From the NCBI RefSeq assembly GCF_000816845.1, contig NZ_CP006879.1, forward strand, positions 248,001 to 312,000: 64,000 nucleotides of DNA. Direction: 5' to 3'. Below the pieces are notes generated by a model. That model was not told the origin of the DNA. It worked only from the letters and a program-made list of their open reading frames with translations, and searched no databases. Of the stretch, positions 20,296-30,445 are shown piece after piece (within the stretch, counting starts at the first letter, position 1; each line of letters opens with the position of its first letter). The DNA comes from Rhizobium gallicum bv. gallicum R602sp (GTDB lineage Bacteria > Pseudomonadota > Alphaproteobacteria > Rhizobiales > Rhizobiaceae). The translations under genes and the position numbers were made by a program.

Positions 20296-21246
20296 GTGGC
20301 TTCCGTCTTCAGGGACCTCGATCCCGCCACCCATATGCCACACGCGCTGCACGCCAGCGAGCGCATGTGGCCGGAAACCAACTGCTATCTCGACCTCTGG
20401 ATCGAAGTGCTGAACACGCTCAGGCTGCCGGCTGAAGCGATGCTCGCCTTTACGCTGACGCAGGATTTCGAAGGCGATCAGTTTACCTTCTTCAAGGTGC
20501 CGCTCGATGATCTCGAAGCGCTCTATGGCATTCGGTGCACGGAACTGGCGATCTACGACAAGGTCGAGCGCCATGTCCTTGAGCAGATTGGCCGCGGCCG
20601 GCTCTGCCTGGTCGAAATGGATTCCTTCTACATGCCGGACACGCAGGGCGTCGGCTATCGCCGGGAGCACGGCAAGACGACCGTTGCCATCAACCGGCTC
20701 GATATGGCGGGCCGCGAACTCGACTACTTCCACAATGGTGGCTTTTTCCGGCTCTCAGGCGATGACTTCAACGGGCTGTTCGAGCTGCACCTTACGGACG
20801 AGGATCTGCCCTTCCTGCCTTATACCGAGTTCGCGAAGTTTCCGGACAGCGCACCAGGTGAGGCTGCCATCCGGCAGACATCCCGCCAGCTTCTGGCCTT
20901 CCATTTTCGCCGCCGTCCGGTCGCCAATCCCATCCGCGCCTTCGCGGCGGTTTTTCCGGCGCAGGTTGAAGTCATGGCCGAGCGGCCGTTCGGCTTCTTC
21001 CATAAATATGCCTTCAACACGCTGCGCCAGCTCGGGGCCAATTTCGAGCTGGCGGGCAGTCATCTCGATTGGCTGTCGGCGGATTTCGCCGAGGCGGCTT
21101 TTGAGGCGCGCCGGATTTCGGAAGTGGCGAAATCGGTGCAGTTTCAGCTTGCCCGAGCCGTGACGCGCAAGAAATTCGAGCCGTTGCAGACGGCGCTTGA
21201 GCCGGCCGCGGATGCATGGGATGCCATGATGGCGCTGCTTGAATAA
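20296..21246 (+). CDS. DUF1839 family protein
   Basis: A 316-residue protein starting at GTG 20296, two bases after the ligase stop. Landmarks are ERMWPETNCYLDLWIEVL, then FEGDQFTFFKVPLDDLEALY, VEMDSFYMPDT and YFHNGGFFRLSGDDF. This is the DUF1839 family, regularly found next to aaRS-like ligases and carrier proteins. Its conserved acidic and His/Asn residues suggest an enzyme, perhaps an acyl transferase that takes the aminoacyl group from the carrier, but no activity is established to my knowledge. Confidence 0.8.
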   Translation: MASVFRDLDPATHMPHALHASERMWPETNCYLDLWIEVLNTLRLPAEAMLAFTLTQDFEGDQFTFFKVPLDDLEALYGIRCTELAIYDKVERHVLEQIGRGRLCLVEMDSFYMPDTQGVGYRREHGKTTVAINRLDMAGRELDYFHNGGFFRLSGDDFNGLFELHLTDEDLPFLPYTEFAKFPDSAPGEAAIRQTSRQLLAFHFRRRPVANPIRAFAAVFPAQVEVMAERPFGFFHKYAFNTLRQLGANFELAGSHLDWLSADFAEAAFEARRISEVAKSVQFQLARAVTRKKFEPLQTALEPAADAWDAMMALLE

Positions 21247-21319
21247 TCGCTTTAGTGAAAATGATCTCGTTCAAAAAGTCGCTTGCACTTTTGGGATCAT
21301 GTTTTGAACCGGAGATCCA

Positions 21320-23788
21320 ATGCAAAAGCGTTTGGCTGATATCAGCGGCAACACGCTGCAGGTCGAAGGGTGGAATCTGGTTCTGACGGATGCAGGCGCC
21401 TGCGCCTCGCCTTCGGACCTGTCGCTTTCGGCCGTCATCCCGGCGCCGGTGCCGGGCACTGTGGCGGAAGCGCTGGAAAAGGCCGGGCTCTTCGACCGGG
21501 AACATCCGCATCCGTTGAACGACCGCGATGCCTGGTATCTCTGCCGGTTGGTCGATGCCAATGCCGGCAATGCCGTCTTGCGGCTGGAAGGTCTGGCAAC
21601 GCTCTGCGAAGTCTTCCTGAACGGCCGGAAAATTCTCAAATCCGAGAGCATGTTCGAAACGCATGATCTTGCCGTTCACCTGCATGGCGGCGACGAACTG
21701 GCATTGTGCTTCCGGGCGCTGGAGCCGCGCCTTGGAAAACCCGGCCCGCGCGCCCGCTGGCGGCCACAGATGATCACGCCGCAGGGATTGCGGCTGGCGC
21801 GCACAACGCTGCTTGGCCATATGCCTGGCTGGTGCCCGGAAATACAGGCGGTCGGACCCTGGCGGCCGGTGTCGCTGCTGCATCCGCATGAGCCCATCGT
21901 TCGCGACCTTTCGTTGCGGCCTGATCTGCTGGAGGATGGAGAGGGACGGCTTTATGCCTCGCTTTCGATCGAAGGGTATGTCAGCGAGGTTACCCTTCGC
22001 TGCGGCGATATCGAGCAGGCCTTCGAGCGGGACAGCCACGGCCGCTGCACGGCGATTCTTAAGATCCCTGGCGTGACGCCATGGTGGCCGCACACGCATG
22101 GAATACCGCATCTCCATGAGGTCACGCTGATCATCGATGACGTCGAGCATCCGCTCGGACGCACCGGCTTTCGCCGGCTGGCAATCGATCGCGGCGCCGA
22201 TGGCCGGGATTTCGGCCTCCTGGTCAACGGCGAACGCATCTTCTGCCGTGGCGCGGTCTGGACCACGGCCGATATCGTGCGGCTGCCCGGCGGCCGCGAC
22301 GATTATGAGCCGTGGCTGCGACTGGCGGCGGAGGCCGACATGAACATGGTTCGCATCGGCGGCACCATGGCCTATGAGACGCCGGATTTCTTTCGCCTCT
22401 GCGACGAGTTCGGCCTGCTGGTCTGGCAGGATTTCATGTTCGCCAATTTCGACTATCCGAAAGGCGATAAGGCTTGGAACGCCCATGTCGAGGCGGAAGT
22501 GGCGCAGTTTCTTTCCACCACGCGGCTGTCGCCATCACTCGCCGTCGCTTGCGGCGGCAGCGAAATCCATCAGCAGGCTGCGATGCTCGGCCTGCCGGAG
22601 CGATTGTGGGCGAGCCCGATCGTGGAGGAGATCATACCGGCGGTTGCCCGATCGGTTCGGCCGGATGTCCCCTATGTCGTCAATTCGCCCTTCGGCGGCG
22701 CCATGCCGTTTTCTCCGAATCAAGGGGTGACGCATTATTACGGCGTCGGAGCCTATATGCGTCCTCTCGATGACTCACGCCGCGCTGATGTCCGCTTTGC
22801 TGCGGAAAGCTTGGGTTTCGCGCATGTACCACAGGCCCGGACGCTGTCGCGGCATCTGTCGGTTCCTCCAGTCCAAAGCCCGCTATGGAAGGAGCGTGTG
22901 CCGCGCGATCGTGGCGCCTCCTGGGATTTCGAGGATGTGCGCGATCATTATCTCCGCGAGCTCTATGGTTTCGAGTCGGACCGGCTGCGGCGGGAGGATC
23001 CCGATCTCTATCTTGCTCTGTCGCAGGCGGTCACCGGCGAAGTCGCGGAAGAGTGTTATGCCGAGTGGCGGCGGCAGGGTTCGGGCTGCAACGGCGCGCT
23101 GGTCTGGACGCTGCAGGATTTATTGCCTGGCCCCGGCTGGGGCGTGATCGATTCGACCGGGGAACCGAAGCCAACATGGTATGCGCTGCGCCGCGCCTTT
23201 CGGCCCGTGCAGGTGCTTTTCACCGACGAAGGCACCAACGGCCTCGATGTCCATGTGATCAACGAGAGCAATGTGACGCTCGACCTCGATCTCGAGGTCC
23301 ACTGCCTGCGCGATGGCTGGCAAAAAGTGGTGAGCGGCAAGCTTGGCCTCCCGATCGAAGCCCGCGCCAAGCGCAAGATCGCCTGCACCGATCTCTTCGG
23401 CGCCTTCTTCGACACCACCTATGCCTTCCGCTTCGGCCCGCCGTCGCATGACGTCACGGTGGCGCGTCTCACAGCGCCCGAGACCGAGGCGCTGATCGCC
23501 GAAGCTTTCTATTTCCCCTTGGGCAGGACGAAAGCCTTTCATGAGGCCGAAATCACGGCTTCCGTCGCGCAGCAGGACGATCACTGGTTCCTTGAACTAC
23601 ACAGCGACCGGCTGGCACAATCGGTACAGGTCGATCTTGAAGCCTATCGGGCGGAGGACGATTGGTTCCACTTGCCGTCGGGTGCGATGCGGCGGCTGAG
23701 GCTTCATCCGAGAGCTGGAACGTCGGCGGAAACTGTTCCCACCGGTCAGATCAGAGCCCTGGGTAGCCGGCGAGTAGTCGAAGTCTGA
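21320..23788 (+). CDS. GH2-type glycosidase, beta-mannosidase-like
   Basis: An 822-residue glycoside hydrolase family 2 protein. The jelly-roll front has [17 protein letters not shown] and DRDAWYLCR. The barrel has [17 protein letters not shown] and [17 protein letters not shown]. The acid/base Glu is expected in CGGSEIHQQ near residue 415 and the nucleophile in [11 protein letters not shown] near residue 495. No signal peptide is visible, so it probably acts in the cytoplasm. It lies 73 bp after the DUF1839 gene with its own GGAG site. A role in trimming or making a glycosylated form of the carrier-protein product is possible but unproven. Confidence 0.85.
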   Translation: MQKRLADISGNTLQVEGWNLVLTDAGACASPSDLSLSAVIPAPVPGTVAEALEKAGLFDREHPHPLNDRDAWYLCRLVDANAGNAVLRLEGLATLCEVFLNGRKILKSESMFETHDLAVHLHGGDELALCFRALEPRLGKPGPRARWRPQMITPQGLRLARTTLLGHMPGWCPEIQAVGPWRPVSLLHPHEPIVRDLSLRPDLLEDGEGRLYASLSIEGYVSEVTLRCGDIEQAFERDSHGRCTAILKIPGVTPWWPHTHGIPHLHEVTLIIDDVEHPLGRTGFRRLAIDRGADGRDFGLLVNGERIFCRGAVWTTADIVRLPGGRDDYEPWLRLAAEADMNMVRIGGTMAYETPDFFRLCDEFGLLVWQDFMFANFDYPKGDKAWNAHVEAEVAQFLSTTRLSPSLAVACGGSEIHQQAAMLGLPERLWASPIVEEIIPAVARSVRPDVPYVVNSPFGGAMPFSPNQGVTHYYGVGAYMRPLDDSRRADVRFAAESLGFAHVPQARTLSRHLSVPPVQSPLWKERVPRDRGASWDFEDVRDHYLRELYGFESDRLRREDPDLYLALSQAVTGEVAEECYAEWRRQGSGCNGALVWTLQDLLPGPGWGVIDSTGEPKPTWYALRRAFRPVQVLFTDEGTNGLDVHVINESNVTLDLDLEVHCLRDGWQKVVSGKLGLPIEARAKRKIACTDLFGAFFDTTYAFRFGPPSHDVTVARLTAPETEALIAEAFYFPLGRTKAFHEAEITASVAQQDDHWFLELHSDRLAQSVQVDLEAYRAEDDWFHLPSGAMRRLRLHPRAGTSAETVPTGQIRALGSRRVVEV

Positions 23789-23813
23789 TCAAGGTACGTC
23801 ACTGGAGAGAACA

Positions 23814-24827
23814 TTGCTGAAAAAGTTCGAACGATACCCGCTCACCTTTGGACCTACGCCCATTGAGAAGCTCGACCGCCTCGGCAAGCATCTAGGGGGA
23901 AAGATGGAAATTTACGCCAAACGCGAGGACTGCAACTCCGGTCTCGCGTTCGGCGGAAATAAGCTTCGCAAGCTCGAATACATCATCCCTGCTGCGATCG
24001 CGTCGAAAGCCGATACGCTTGTCTCCATCGGCGGCGTGCAGTCCAACCACACGCGAATGGTCGCGGCGGTCGCCGCCAAGATCGGCATGAAATGCGTGCT
24101 TGTCCAAGAGAGCTGGGTACCACATGAAGATGCCGTTTACGACCGAGTCGGTAACATTCTCTTGAGCCGTATCATGGGAGCAGAGGTGTGGCTGGTCGAT
24201 GAGGGCTTTGACATCGGCATCCGCGGCAGTTGGGAAGCGGCACTCGACGAGGTCAAGTCAAGAGGAGGTAGACCCTATGCAATACCAGCCGGGGCATCCG
24301 TTCACACATTGGGTGGTCTCGGCTACGTCGGCTTCGCGGAGGAAGTCCGTGCACAGGAGAAGCAGCTTGGATTTGCCTTCGACTATATCGTGGTTTGCAC
24401 GGTGACGGGTTCGACGCAAGCCGGCATGGTGGTCGGGTTCGCCAGAGACGGGCGACAGCGCAACGTGATCGGGATCGATGCCTCCGCAACCCCCACCAAA
24501 GCCAAGGCGCAAGTGCTAAAAATTGCCCGGCATACTGCAACGCTCGTTGAGCTCGGCGAGGAAATCGACGACGACGACGTGCTTTTGCTCGAGGGATATG
24601 CGTATCCTAGTTACGGCATTCCGTCCGAGGAAACGAAGGAGGCCATCCGCTTGTGCGCGCGGCTGGAGGGCATGATCATCGATCCCGTCTACGAGGGCAA
24701 ATCAATGCAAGGGATGATCGACCTCGTGCAGAAGGGCTTTTTTCCAGAGGGATCGAAGGTCCTCTATGCGCATCTGGGTGGCGCGCCGGCGATCAACGGT
24801 TACAGCTATACCTTTCGCAACGGCTGA
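23814..24827 (+). CDS. acdS: 1-aminocyclopropane-1-carboxylate deaminase
   Basis: A 337-residue PLP enzyme that splits ACC, the ethylene precursor, into ammonia and 2-oxobutyrate, lowering plant ethylene during nodulation. The PLP lysine lies in [11 protein letters not shown] (Lys50). The residues that separate true ACC deaminase from D-cysteine desulfhydrase, the Tyr-Glu in VYEGKS and Leu in YAHLGG, are present. The TTG start at 23814 follows TGGAGAG. In Mesorhizobium acdS is NifA-controlled; here I find no NifA or -24/-12 motif directly upstream, so read-through from the preceding genes is likely. Confidence 0.93.
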   Translation: MLKKFERYPLTFGPTPIEKLDRLGKHLGGKMEIYAKREDCNSGLAFGGNKLRKLEYIIPAAIASKADTLVSIGGVQSNHTRMVAAVAAKIGMKCVLVQESWVPHEDAVYDRVGNILLSRIMGAEVWLVDEGFDIGIRGSWEAALDEVKSRGGRPYAIPAGASVHTLGGLGYVGFAEEVRAQEKQLGFAFDYIVVCTVTGSTQAGMVVGFARDGRQRNVIGIDASATPTKAKAQVLKIARHTATLVELGEEIDDDDVLLLEGYAYPSYGIPSEETKEAIRLCARLEGMIIDPVYEGKSMQGMIDLVQKGFFPEGSKVLYAHLGGAPAINGYSYTFRNG

Positions 24828-25180
24828 AGCCAGGCGATGTTGCGGCGAACGCACGCGCTATGCGGTCGTGCTGCTCCACGAAGGTGCCCTTGCGAGTCTC
24901 GGAAATCTCCAGTTTGAGCCAACGTCGGGCCTGAGCGACAGGGCACCTCCAACAAAAAATACGGTATGCTGAATGTTTTTTCATGTGATGCATAGCAGGT
25001 GCATTCAATACTGCCCCTACCGAACCTAGTAGTTTTTGATGATTCCATCATCACATAGAGTGTGGGCGGTGATCGTCCACCATACCCCAGTCAGGAGCCC
25101 GACACAGCCTCTATAGGAGCAGTGAACATAGCCACGCGGGTAGCGAGCTGCCCGGAACTGCCCTCTGGAGGTCGAGTATC
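24828..25180. other. intergenic stretch, nothing recognised
   Basis: I find no gene, transposase fragment or NifA site here. It is more AT-rich than its flanks near 24950-25040 and holds a short dyad TGATGATTCCATCATCA near 25036. The last bases, with GGAGGTCGAG, form the ribosome site of asd. Confidence 0.4.
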
Positions 25181-26213
25181 ATGAGAACCTTAGATATTTC
25201 TATCATCGGAGCCACGGGGGCTGTCGCAGCTGAACTGATCAAGTTGCTGGAGTCGAGCCAGCTTCCGGTCTCTCGTTTGCGGTTGCTAGCGTCCCGCACC
25301 TCGGCCCGGTCGCCAATCAAGGTTTCGAGATGAAATCTGCATCGTGGAGCCACTCGACGAGATCGACGATACCCAAGCCGATATTGCATTCTTTTCCGCA
25401 GGGGGCGCCGTAAGCGCCAAATATGGACCTCTGTTCGCAGCCCAGGGCGCCCTCGTGATCGACAACTCGAACGCCTTTCGAATGAACCCGGACGTACCAC
25501 TCCTCGTACCACAAGTTAATCCTGATGCGCTCGCGGTTCGCCCGCGTTCGGGGATAGTGGCAAATCCAAACTGTTCAACGATTCAGCTGGTCCGCGCTCT
25601 CAGACCATTGGTAACTGGATTTGATGTCCATCAGATCATTTTGACCACCTTTCAGGCCGCCTCGGGGGGCGGCCTGAAAGGGATCGACGAGCTATTGGAA
25701 GGGGCCAGAGCCGCACTGGTTGGACAAGCGCCGCCAACCGCGGAGCATTTCCCTTTTCCCCTTGCGTTCAATGTAATACCGCAAGTTGGTGAGATCGCCT
25801 CGGAGGGGGTGACTTTAGAAGAGCGCAAGCTCGTTCAAGAGTCTCGAAAAATCTTTGGTCTGCCTCATCTGCGATTAACCTCCACCTGTGTTCGGGTTCC
25901 CGTAGTAAATGGCCATTCGGAGGCGGTTTATCTCGAGCTACAAGAGCCCGTTCCCCTGGAGCGGGTTCATGAGTTGCTGACGATAGAGCCTGATGTTCGG
26001 CTCTATGCAGACGGAACCCACGAAGGATATCCGACGCCGCGCCTTCTCAAAGACCCTACGGTTGTTCACGTCGGGCGCGTGAGGGTAAACCCCGAGAATC
26101 CGTGCGGGCTCTGGCTCTGGATCGTCGCAGATAATCTTCAGGTTGGCGCGGCGCTTAACGCACTTCTCATCGCAAAGCCTGCAATTTCCAACAACGTGAT
26201 TGGTGGACAATGA
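25181..26213 (+). pseudogene. asd: aspartate-semialdehyde dehydrogenase, one frameshift
   Basis: The N-terminus SIIGATGAVAAELIKLLE starts at ATG 25181 in one frame and runs to a stop near 25330. The rest, from RDEICIVEPLDE through the catalytic PNCSTIQLV and the C-terminal GRVRVNPENP, continues in the next frame to 26213. Removing one G near 25321 would restore a full enzyme of about 340 residues. Asd makes aspartate semialdehyde for homoserine, threonine and lysine. Its stop overlaps the aspartokinase start (ATGA). Either recent decay or a sequencing error. Confidence 0.8.
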
Positions 26214-26308
26214 ACGCAACGGTTCTGAAATTCGGAGGCTCTAGTTTTCGGCATCCTGAAGACTTCGGTCGAGTCGCTCGATTTAGCGGAGCGACTCACG
26301 GCCGGTGA
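26210..26308 (+). pseudogene. aspartokinase N-terminal stub
   Basis: Starting in the asd stop, ATG 26210 opens TVLKFGGSSFRHPEDFGRVA, the signature N-terminus of aspartate kinase. After about 24 residues the similarity ends at IS-derived sequence and the frame stops at 26308. The pair asd-aspartokinase was therefore once an operon for aspartate semialdehyde, cut by insertion or deletion. Confidence 0.7.
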
Positions 26309-26529
26309 ACATAAGCTGGCGATTTCCCTGGGCGCGTGAGATCCATGAACGGATGTACCCGGAACGGACGGCGAACCAGTTGCGCCGAGAGCGGCTAAGC
26401 AGTGTTCCGCTCATAGTTCGTTGCTCATCGGTACAAATGATGCGTCGGAAAATACGCAATGAGTCCAACGGCTCGCGCAGAATCTGATGAGACTGCCACT
26501 TCGTTCTGAAACATTTGCGCCCTAAGGTG

Positions 26530-26655
26530 AAAAGAGGTGGGTCGGTTTGTCTGAACAGTTCCGGGCGTTTTGCTAAGTGGATTTTGGCCTCGATTATGCT
26601 GCGACCTGCATTGGCGGCAGCGCGTTGGCGTCTGCCGGTCAAGGGATCTGATCGG
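26530..26655 (-). mobile_element. IS3-family orfB 3' end fragment
   Basis: On the minus strand the segment GACCGGCAGACGCC reads as the DRQTP motif near the end of IS3-family transposases. It is followed by a short tail whose sequence (TTTGTCTGAAC on the plus strand) recurs at the IS3 fragment near 44667. No start or catalytic region remains. The stretch from 26309 to 26529 has no recognisable content. Confidence 0.45.
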
Positions 26656-26981
26656 CGGTTTTCACTGGCACAAAGCGCATGGTCGGGCGGCTCATCGCCT
26701 CACACCGCAGCATCGTTCTCACCGCGGTTGACATACGGCTTTGCCAGTTGCGGCGCGATCAATTTCACTTCATGCCCGAAGACGCTCAACAACCTCGCCC
26801 AATGATGAGGGGCACCGCAGGCTTCGAGTGCAATGGTAGTAGGCGGCGCGTTCTCGAAAAATTTCACCATCTTCCTACGCGAAAGCTTCTTGCGAAGGAC
26901 TGGTTGCTCGGCTGCGTTCACCCCATGCAATTGGAAAGCGTTCTTTGACGTGTCTATACCAATTCGGATAATCTGTTCCAC
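26655..26981 (-). pseudogene. IS110-family transposase N-terminal fragment
   Basis: The minus-strand frame starts at 26981 and carries the DEDD-type front of IS110 transposases (IGIDTSKNAFQLHGV, then IALEACGAPHHWARLL). It continues in another frame with MSRPTMRFVPVKTADQ before an IS3 tail replaces it. It is closely related to the IS110 gene split by an IS66 at 61184. From 26982 to 27183 lies what looks like IS110 upstream sequence. Confidence 0.65.
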
Positions 26982-27183
26982 GGATGGTCTCCCTCGATTG
27001 AGCTTTCAACGAACTCATTCTGGCACATTGCGATTCCGTTGGGAGCCGTCCACATGGGGTAATCGCGGGAGCGAGCCGCCCTGATGCAGTCCCGACAGTG
27101 GAAGCTGGGGGCTGTTCCCCGATCAGATGAAAGTGCGGGCTCAAGACTCGCAGTCAGGCCCAGGCATCTAACGGAGAACAACC

Positions 27184-28168
27184 ATGGAAGAGTATATCGG
27201 GCTTGATGTGTCGTTGAAAGAGACAACCATTTCCATTCGTCGCGGTGGCAAAAGGATCTGGCGAGGTAAATGCAAATCCGACCCGGATGGCATCATAACC
27301 TGCTCCTTAAGCATGCGCCCGACGCCAGACGGGTCGTCTTTGAGACCGGTCCCCTTTCGATATGGTTTTATCATGCGCAGACCGATGCAGGGGGTCCGGT
27401 GATTTGCATCGACGCGCGGCATGCCAAGGCGGCGCTCGACAGGGCTGCGAACAAAACAGATGCGAACGACGCCGATGGCCTTGCGCATCTTGCTGAGGTC
27501 GGCTTCTACCGCGAAGTCGGGGTCAAAGGGTACGATAGCATGTTGACCCGGACGCTTGTGGCGGCACGAACGCGGTTGGTGACGATCTGCACCGAGCTGT
27601 CAAATCAGATCCGAGGCTTGATGAAGACGGTTGGCTTGTCATTCCGAGTGGCAATGGTATCACCTTCGGAAACAACGTCCGTATGCTCCTAGACGGCCAC
27701 CAGTCTCTTTCGCAGATCATTCTCCCGCTCTTGAAGGCCTGGTATAGTATGCGCGAGCCGCCGGCCGAACTCGGTAGGCAGTTGATAGGGATCGCCCGGA
27801 CGAGCCAGGGCTACTCATGTCGGTTCCCGGTGTTGGTGTTGTCACTGCAACTTCGTTCGTGACCGCCATTGAAGATCCTGAGAACTTCAAGAAATCACGG
27901 TCCGTGGGAGCCTGGCTGGAACTAACGCCACGCCGCTATCAATCAGGCGAGGTCGACTATGACGGTCATATCTCGCGCCGTGGCGACGCCCATTTTCGCG
28001 GTCTCCTGTTCGACGCCGCAACTGTTATCCTCACGCGAAGCAGTGCTGATAGCGGCCTGCGCTCTTGGGGGGTGAAGCTGAGGGAAAGACGGCCGCAGTC
28101 GCCGTTGCGCGCAGACTGTCTGTAATTATGCACGCGATGCTCAAGACTGGTCAGCTCAACGGCTAGCT
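27184..28168 (+). pseudogene. IS110-family transposase, frameshifted
   Basis: The start YIGLDVSLKETTISIRR is followed in a second frame by VVFETGPLSIWFYHA and KTDANDADGLAHLAEVGFY. A third frame carries the C-terminal domain SVPGVGVVTATSFV with ISRRGDAHFRGLLFDAA. The stop at about 28168 follows the usual short tail. At least two frameshifts make it inactive. Related to the copy at 30446. Confidence 0.75.
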
Positions 28169-28459
28169 GTTCTGAACGCTTCCTAGTTTGATCCGAATAC
28201 CTTCCGCCAGTGTCCTGATGGACCGGTGTCAGAACGTCCCTGCCGGGACATAGGCACGGTGATTCCGCCTGTTGGGGTGCAAGCGCATAAATGGCGAATT
28301 GCGTCGTCCACATTGGAGCACTCGACCTGCGAAGCCCCATCATGCGGCGACCGTGTGTCGACCACGAAGACGACTGCAGCGCGGCAATCACGGTGAGACG
28401 CGTATTGCCTCATTGGGGAATGCTCCCGACCGATCCGATTATTGCCTCACGAGACTGCT

Positions 28460-28795
28460 CCTTTCGCCACCGGCGTAGTCAGCGGAATGCTGAGCGATTT
28501 CGGAATTCATTCCAAAGATCATTGCATGTGCCTTGTTTCGACGCCACTCCTTGACGAGCCTTTGCACTGTTCGCAGGAGGCCGTCGGGGTATTCGTTGGG
28601 ATGAAGTGCTTGAAGCCGTTCCAGCAGCTCGCGGCCTGTCCGCCAAGGCTCCTTCTCGAACCAATGTTCACCGAATGAATCAAATCCAAGGGTCCCCGTC
28701 CATCCCTTTCGCGCCAAATCGTCGACAGCCTCATAGATCGGGCGCCTGGAACGGCAACCCGCGCTCCAAACCTCCCTGAGATTATCTTCTTTCAC
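28460..28795 (-). pseudogene. IS21-type transposase (istA) fragment
   Basis: The minus strand encodes TGRELLERLQALHPNEYPDG followed by LRTVQRLVKEWRRNKAHAMIFG. This matches the DNA-binding N-terminal part of IS21-type IstA proteins. The integrase core is absent. From 28169 to 28459 I recognise nothing. Confidence 0.5.
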
Positions 28796-28896
28796 ACAAG
28801 GGTCTCGCCCGGTTCTAGGCCTCTGCGACGGCTAGGGCTTGTCCGCTGTGTAGTGGCATAGCCCAACGAGGTGGGAATCCCCGCAACCGACATTAT

Positions 28897-29027
28897 TGTC
28901 GGGTTAGTCGAGCCACGACATAAACGGCACTTTGGCTGATTTGCTGTTGATCCAGATTTTAAGTAACTGACAAACAATAAGAAGATCCCGTTGAGGTTCC
29001 TTTTTGCAAAGTTGGCACGCCTTTTGA
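28897..29027 (+). promoter_or_regulatory. nifH-type sigma-54 promoter with altered NifA site, before a luxR gene
   Basis: A good -24/-12 box, TGGCACG-N4-TTGA, lies at 29013-29027. About 93 bp upstream the block aligns with the nifH activator region, but the two half sites TGT (28897-28899) and ACA (28918-28920) are 18 bases apart instead of 10, as if 8 bases had been added. The leader GGGACGAAGGAAGGAA and start context also match nifH. NifA binding may be weakened or moved; sigma-54 use seems likely. Confidence 0.65.
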
Positions 29028-29096
29028 GTCATTGTTCACGTGGCAGGAGTTGACGGCGACGTGCATCACCGAACGGGACGAAGGAAGGAAATCAAA

Positions 29097-30083
29097 ATGT
29101 CTGCTCTGCGTCGAGCCGGATTGAGAGCCCTAGCGATACCGGCGGCCGCAGGTGCGCAGAGCCGCAGAATTTCATGGCCAGCGGCTCGGTGCACCGGTGA
29201 TAACATGCGGTGCAATTGGTTGTCCAAAAGAGACTATCAAACGCTTGCGGATGACTGCGGCGTCCCTGAAGTGTGCAGACCGGCGATCGGAGTTTCCGAT
29301 GAGGTTTCTTTGCCACCGTCGACACATTTCCGATGTGCAGACAAAGGACGGGTTGCGGTCGAGTTCGGCCGATTTATCGACGAGACAGACGGTGTCGCTC
29401 AAGCCAAGCAGTTGTTCGACCTTTTGTCGGCTTTTGCGCTGAATTTTGGCTGCACACGGATAGCTTATGGTCGTCTTACAACTGACCGCAAGGTTTTGAA
29501 GCCGGTCCGGTGCGACTCGGAGGAGATCCTGAATTATCCTGATGAATGGCAGGAGCGATGCCTCGAAATGGGTTATGACAGGATAGCCCCCGTCATCAAG
29601 GAGAGTCGAATGAGGGCAGGTCCCATTCGATGGAGCGAGGTGTACAGTGACGCAAGCACGACTGAATACGACCGGCGCATCTTTGACGAGGCCGCAACGT
29701 ATGGCTTAAGGTCGGGTGTTACTGTTCCATTGCAGGCCCCGGATGGCAGCTTCGCCATCATCAGCTTTGCTCAGCATTGCGGCCGTGAATTTCAAAATAA
29801 AACCATCAACTACTTACAACTTGCCGCGATACATTTCCATCTAAGAGTTGTGAAGGTCGCTAATTCGAATGTCATCAAAACAGTTCCTCACCTCTCTAAA
29901 AGAGAGAAAGAGTGTATTTTGTGGGTGGCAAGAGGAAAATCGTCGTGGGACATCGGAACTATCATGAGTATTTCTGCAAATACTGTTAATTTTCATATAA
30001 AAAACGTGATGCGGAAGTTGGATGCGGCCAGCAGAACCGTCGCTGCTATGAAAGCAATAAGCCTCGGCATTATCGAATTGTAA
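29097..30083 (+). CDS. LuxR-type regulator behind a nifH-like promoter
   Basis: A 328-residue protein. The autoinducer-binding-like domain runs from about residue 100 (FGRFIDETDGVAQAKQLFDLL, then FGCTRIAYGRL) to 250. It is followed by a LuxR helix-turn-helix, LSKREKECILWVARGKSSWD, then NTVNFHIKNVMRKLDAASR. ATG 29097 sits exactly where nifH starts in the parallel promoter copy, and the first codons (ATG TCT GCT CTG CGT) resemble those of nifH. The first ~80 residues have no known domain and may be derived from the copied nifH start; ATG 29206 could be the ancestral start. No luxI-type synthase is in the window. Confidence 0.82.
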   Translation: MSALRRAGLRALAIPAAAGAQSRRISWPAARCTGDNMRCNWLSKRDYQTLADDCGVPEVCRPAIGVSDEVSLPPSTHFRCADKGRVAVEFGRFIDETDGVAQAKQLFDLLSAFALNFGCTRIAYGRLTTDRKVLKPVRCDSEEILNYPDEWQERCLEMGYDRIAPVIKESRMRAGPIRWSEVYSDASTTEYDRRIFDEAATYGLRSGVTVPLQAPDGSFAIISFAQHCGREFQNKTINYLQLAAIHFHLRVVKVANSNVIKTVPHLSKREKECILWVARGKSSWDIGTIMSISANTVNFHIKNVMRKLDAASRTVAAMKAISLGIIEL

Positions 30084-30445
30084 GACTCAAGGTTCAGATC
30101 CGAAAACATCGACGGGGAGCTGCGGCGCATTCTAACGCAGATTGACATGCTTTCATTCGTACGTAGAACAGCCTAGACTCTTGGAGCAGAATGATGAAAT
30201 GTGCGGTCCAGCGCTCGCGTTATATATTTACCCTTGGACCATCGCCACAATGAGCGATGATCCGCAAATCAGTCTGCGCGGTGTGGCTCGCTGATATTCC
30301 CTCCGACCCATGTCAAACCACGGCCATCAGTCGCGAGCTACACCACATAGCGTAATCGCTCAGGGCCTAGCCTTCCGGGCAGCGGCTCTCCACACTGTCC
30401 CTTGTTAACCGCGGCCAGTGTGTCGAAGCTATGAGGAGAACCGCC
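30084..30445. other. intergenic stretch, nothing recognised
   Basis: No gene or NifA-type site is visible between the luxR gene and the next IS110 copy. The last 100 bp probably are IS110 upstream sequence, since they precede the transposase start. Confidence 0.3.
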
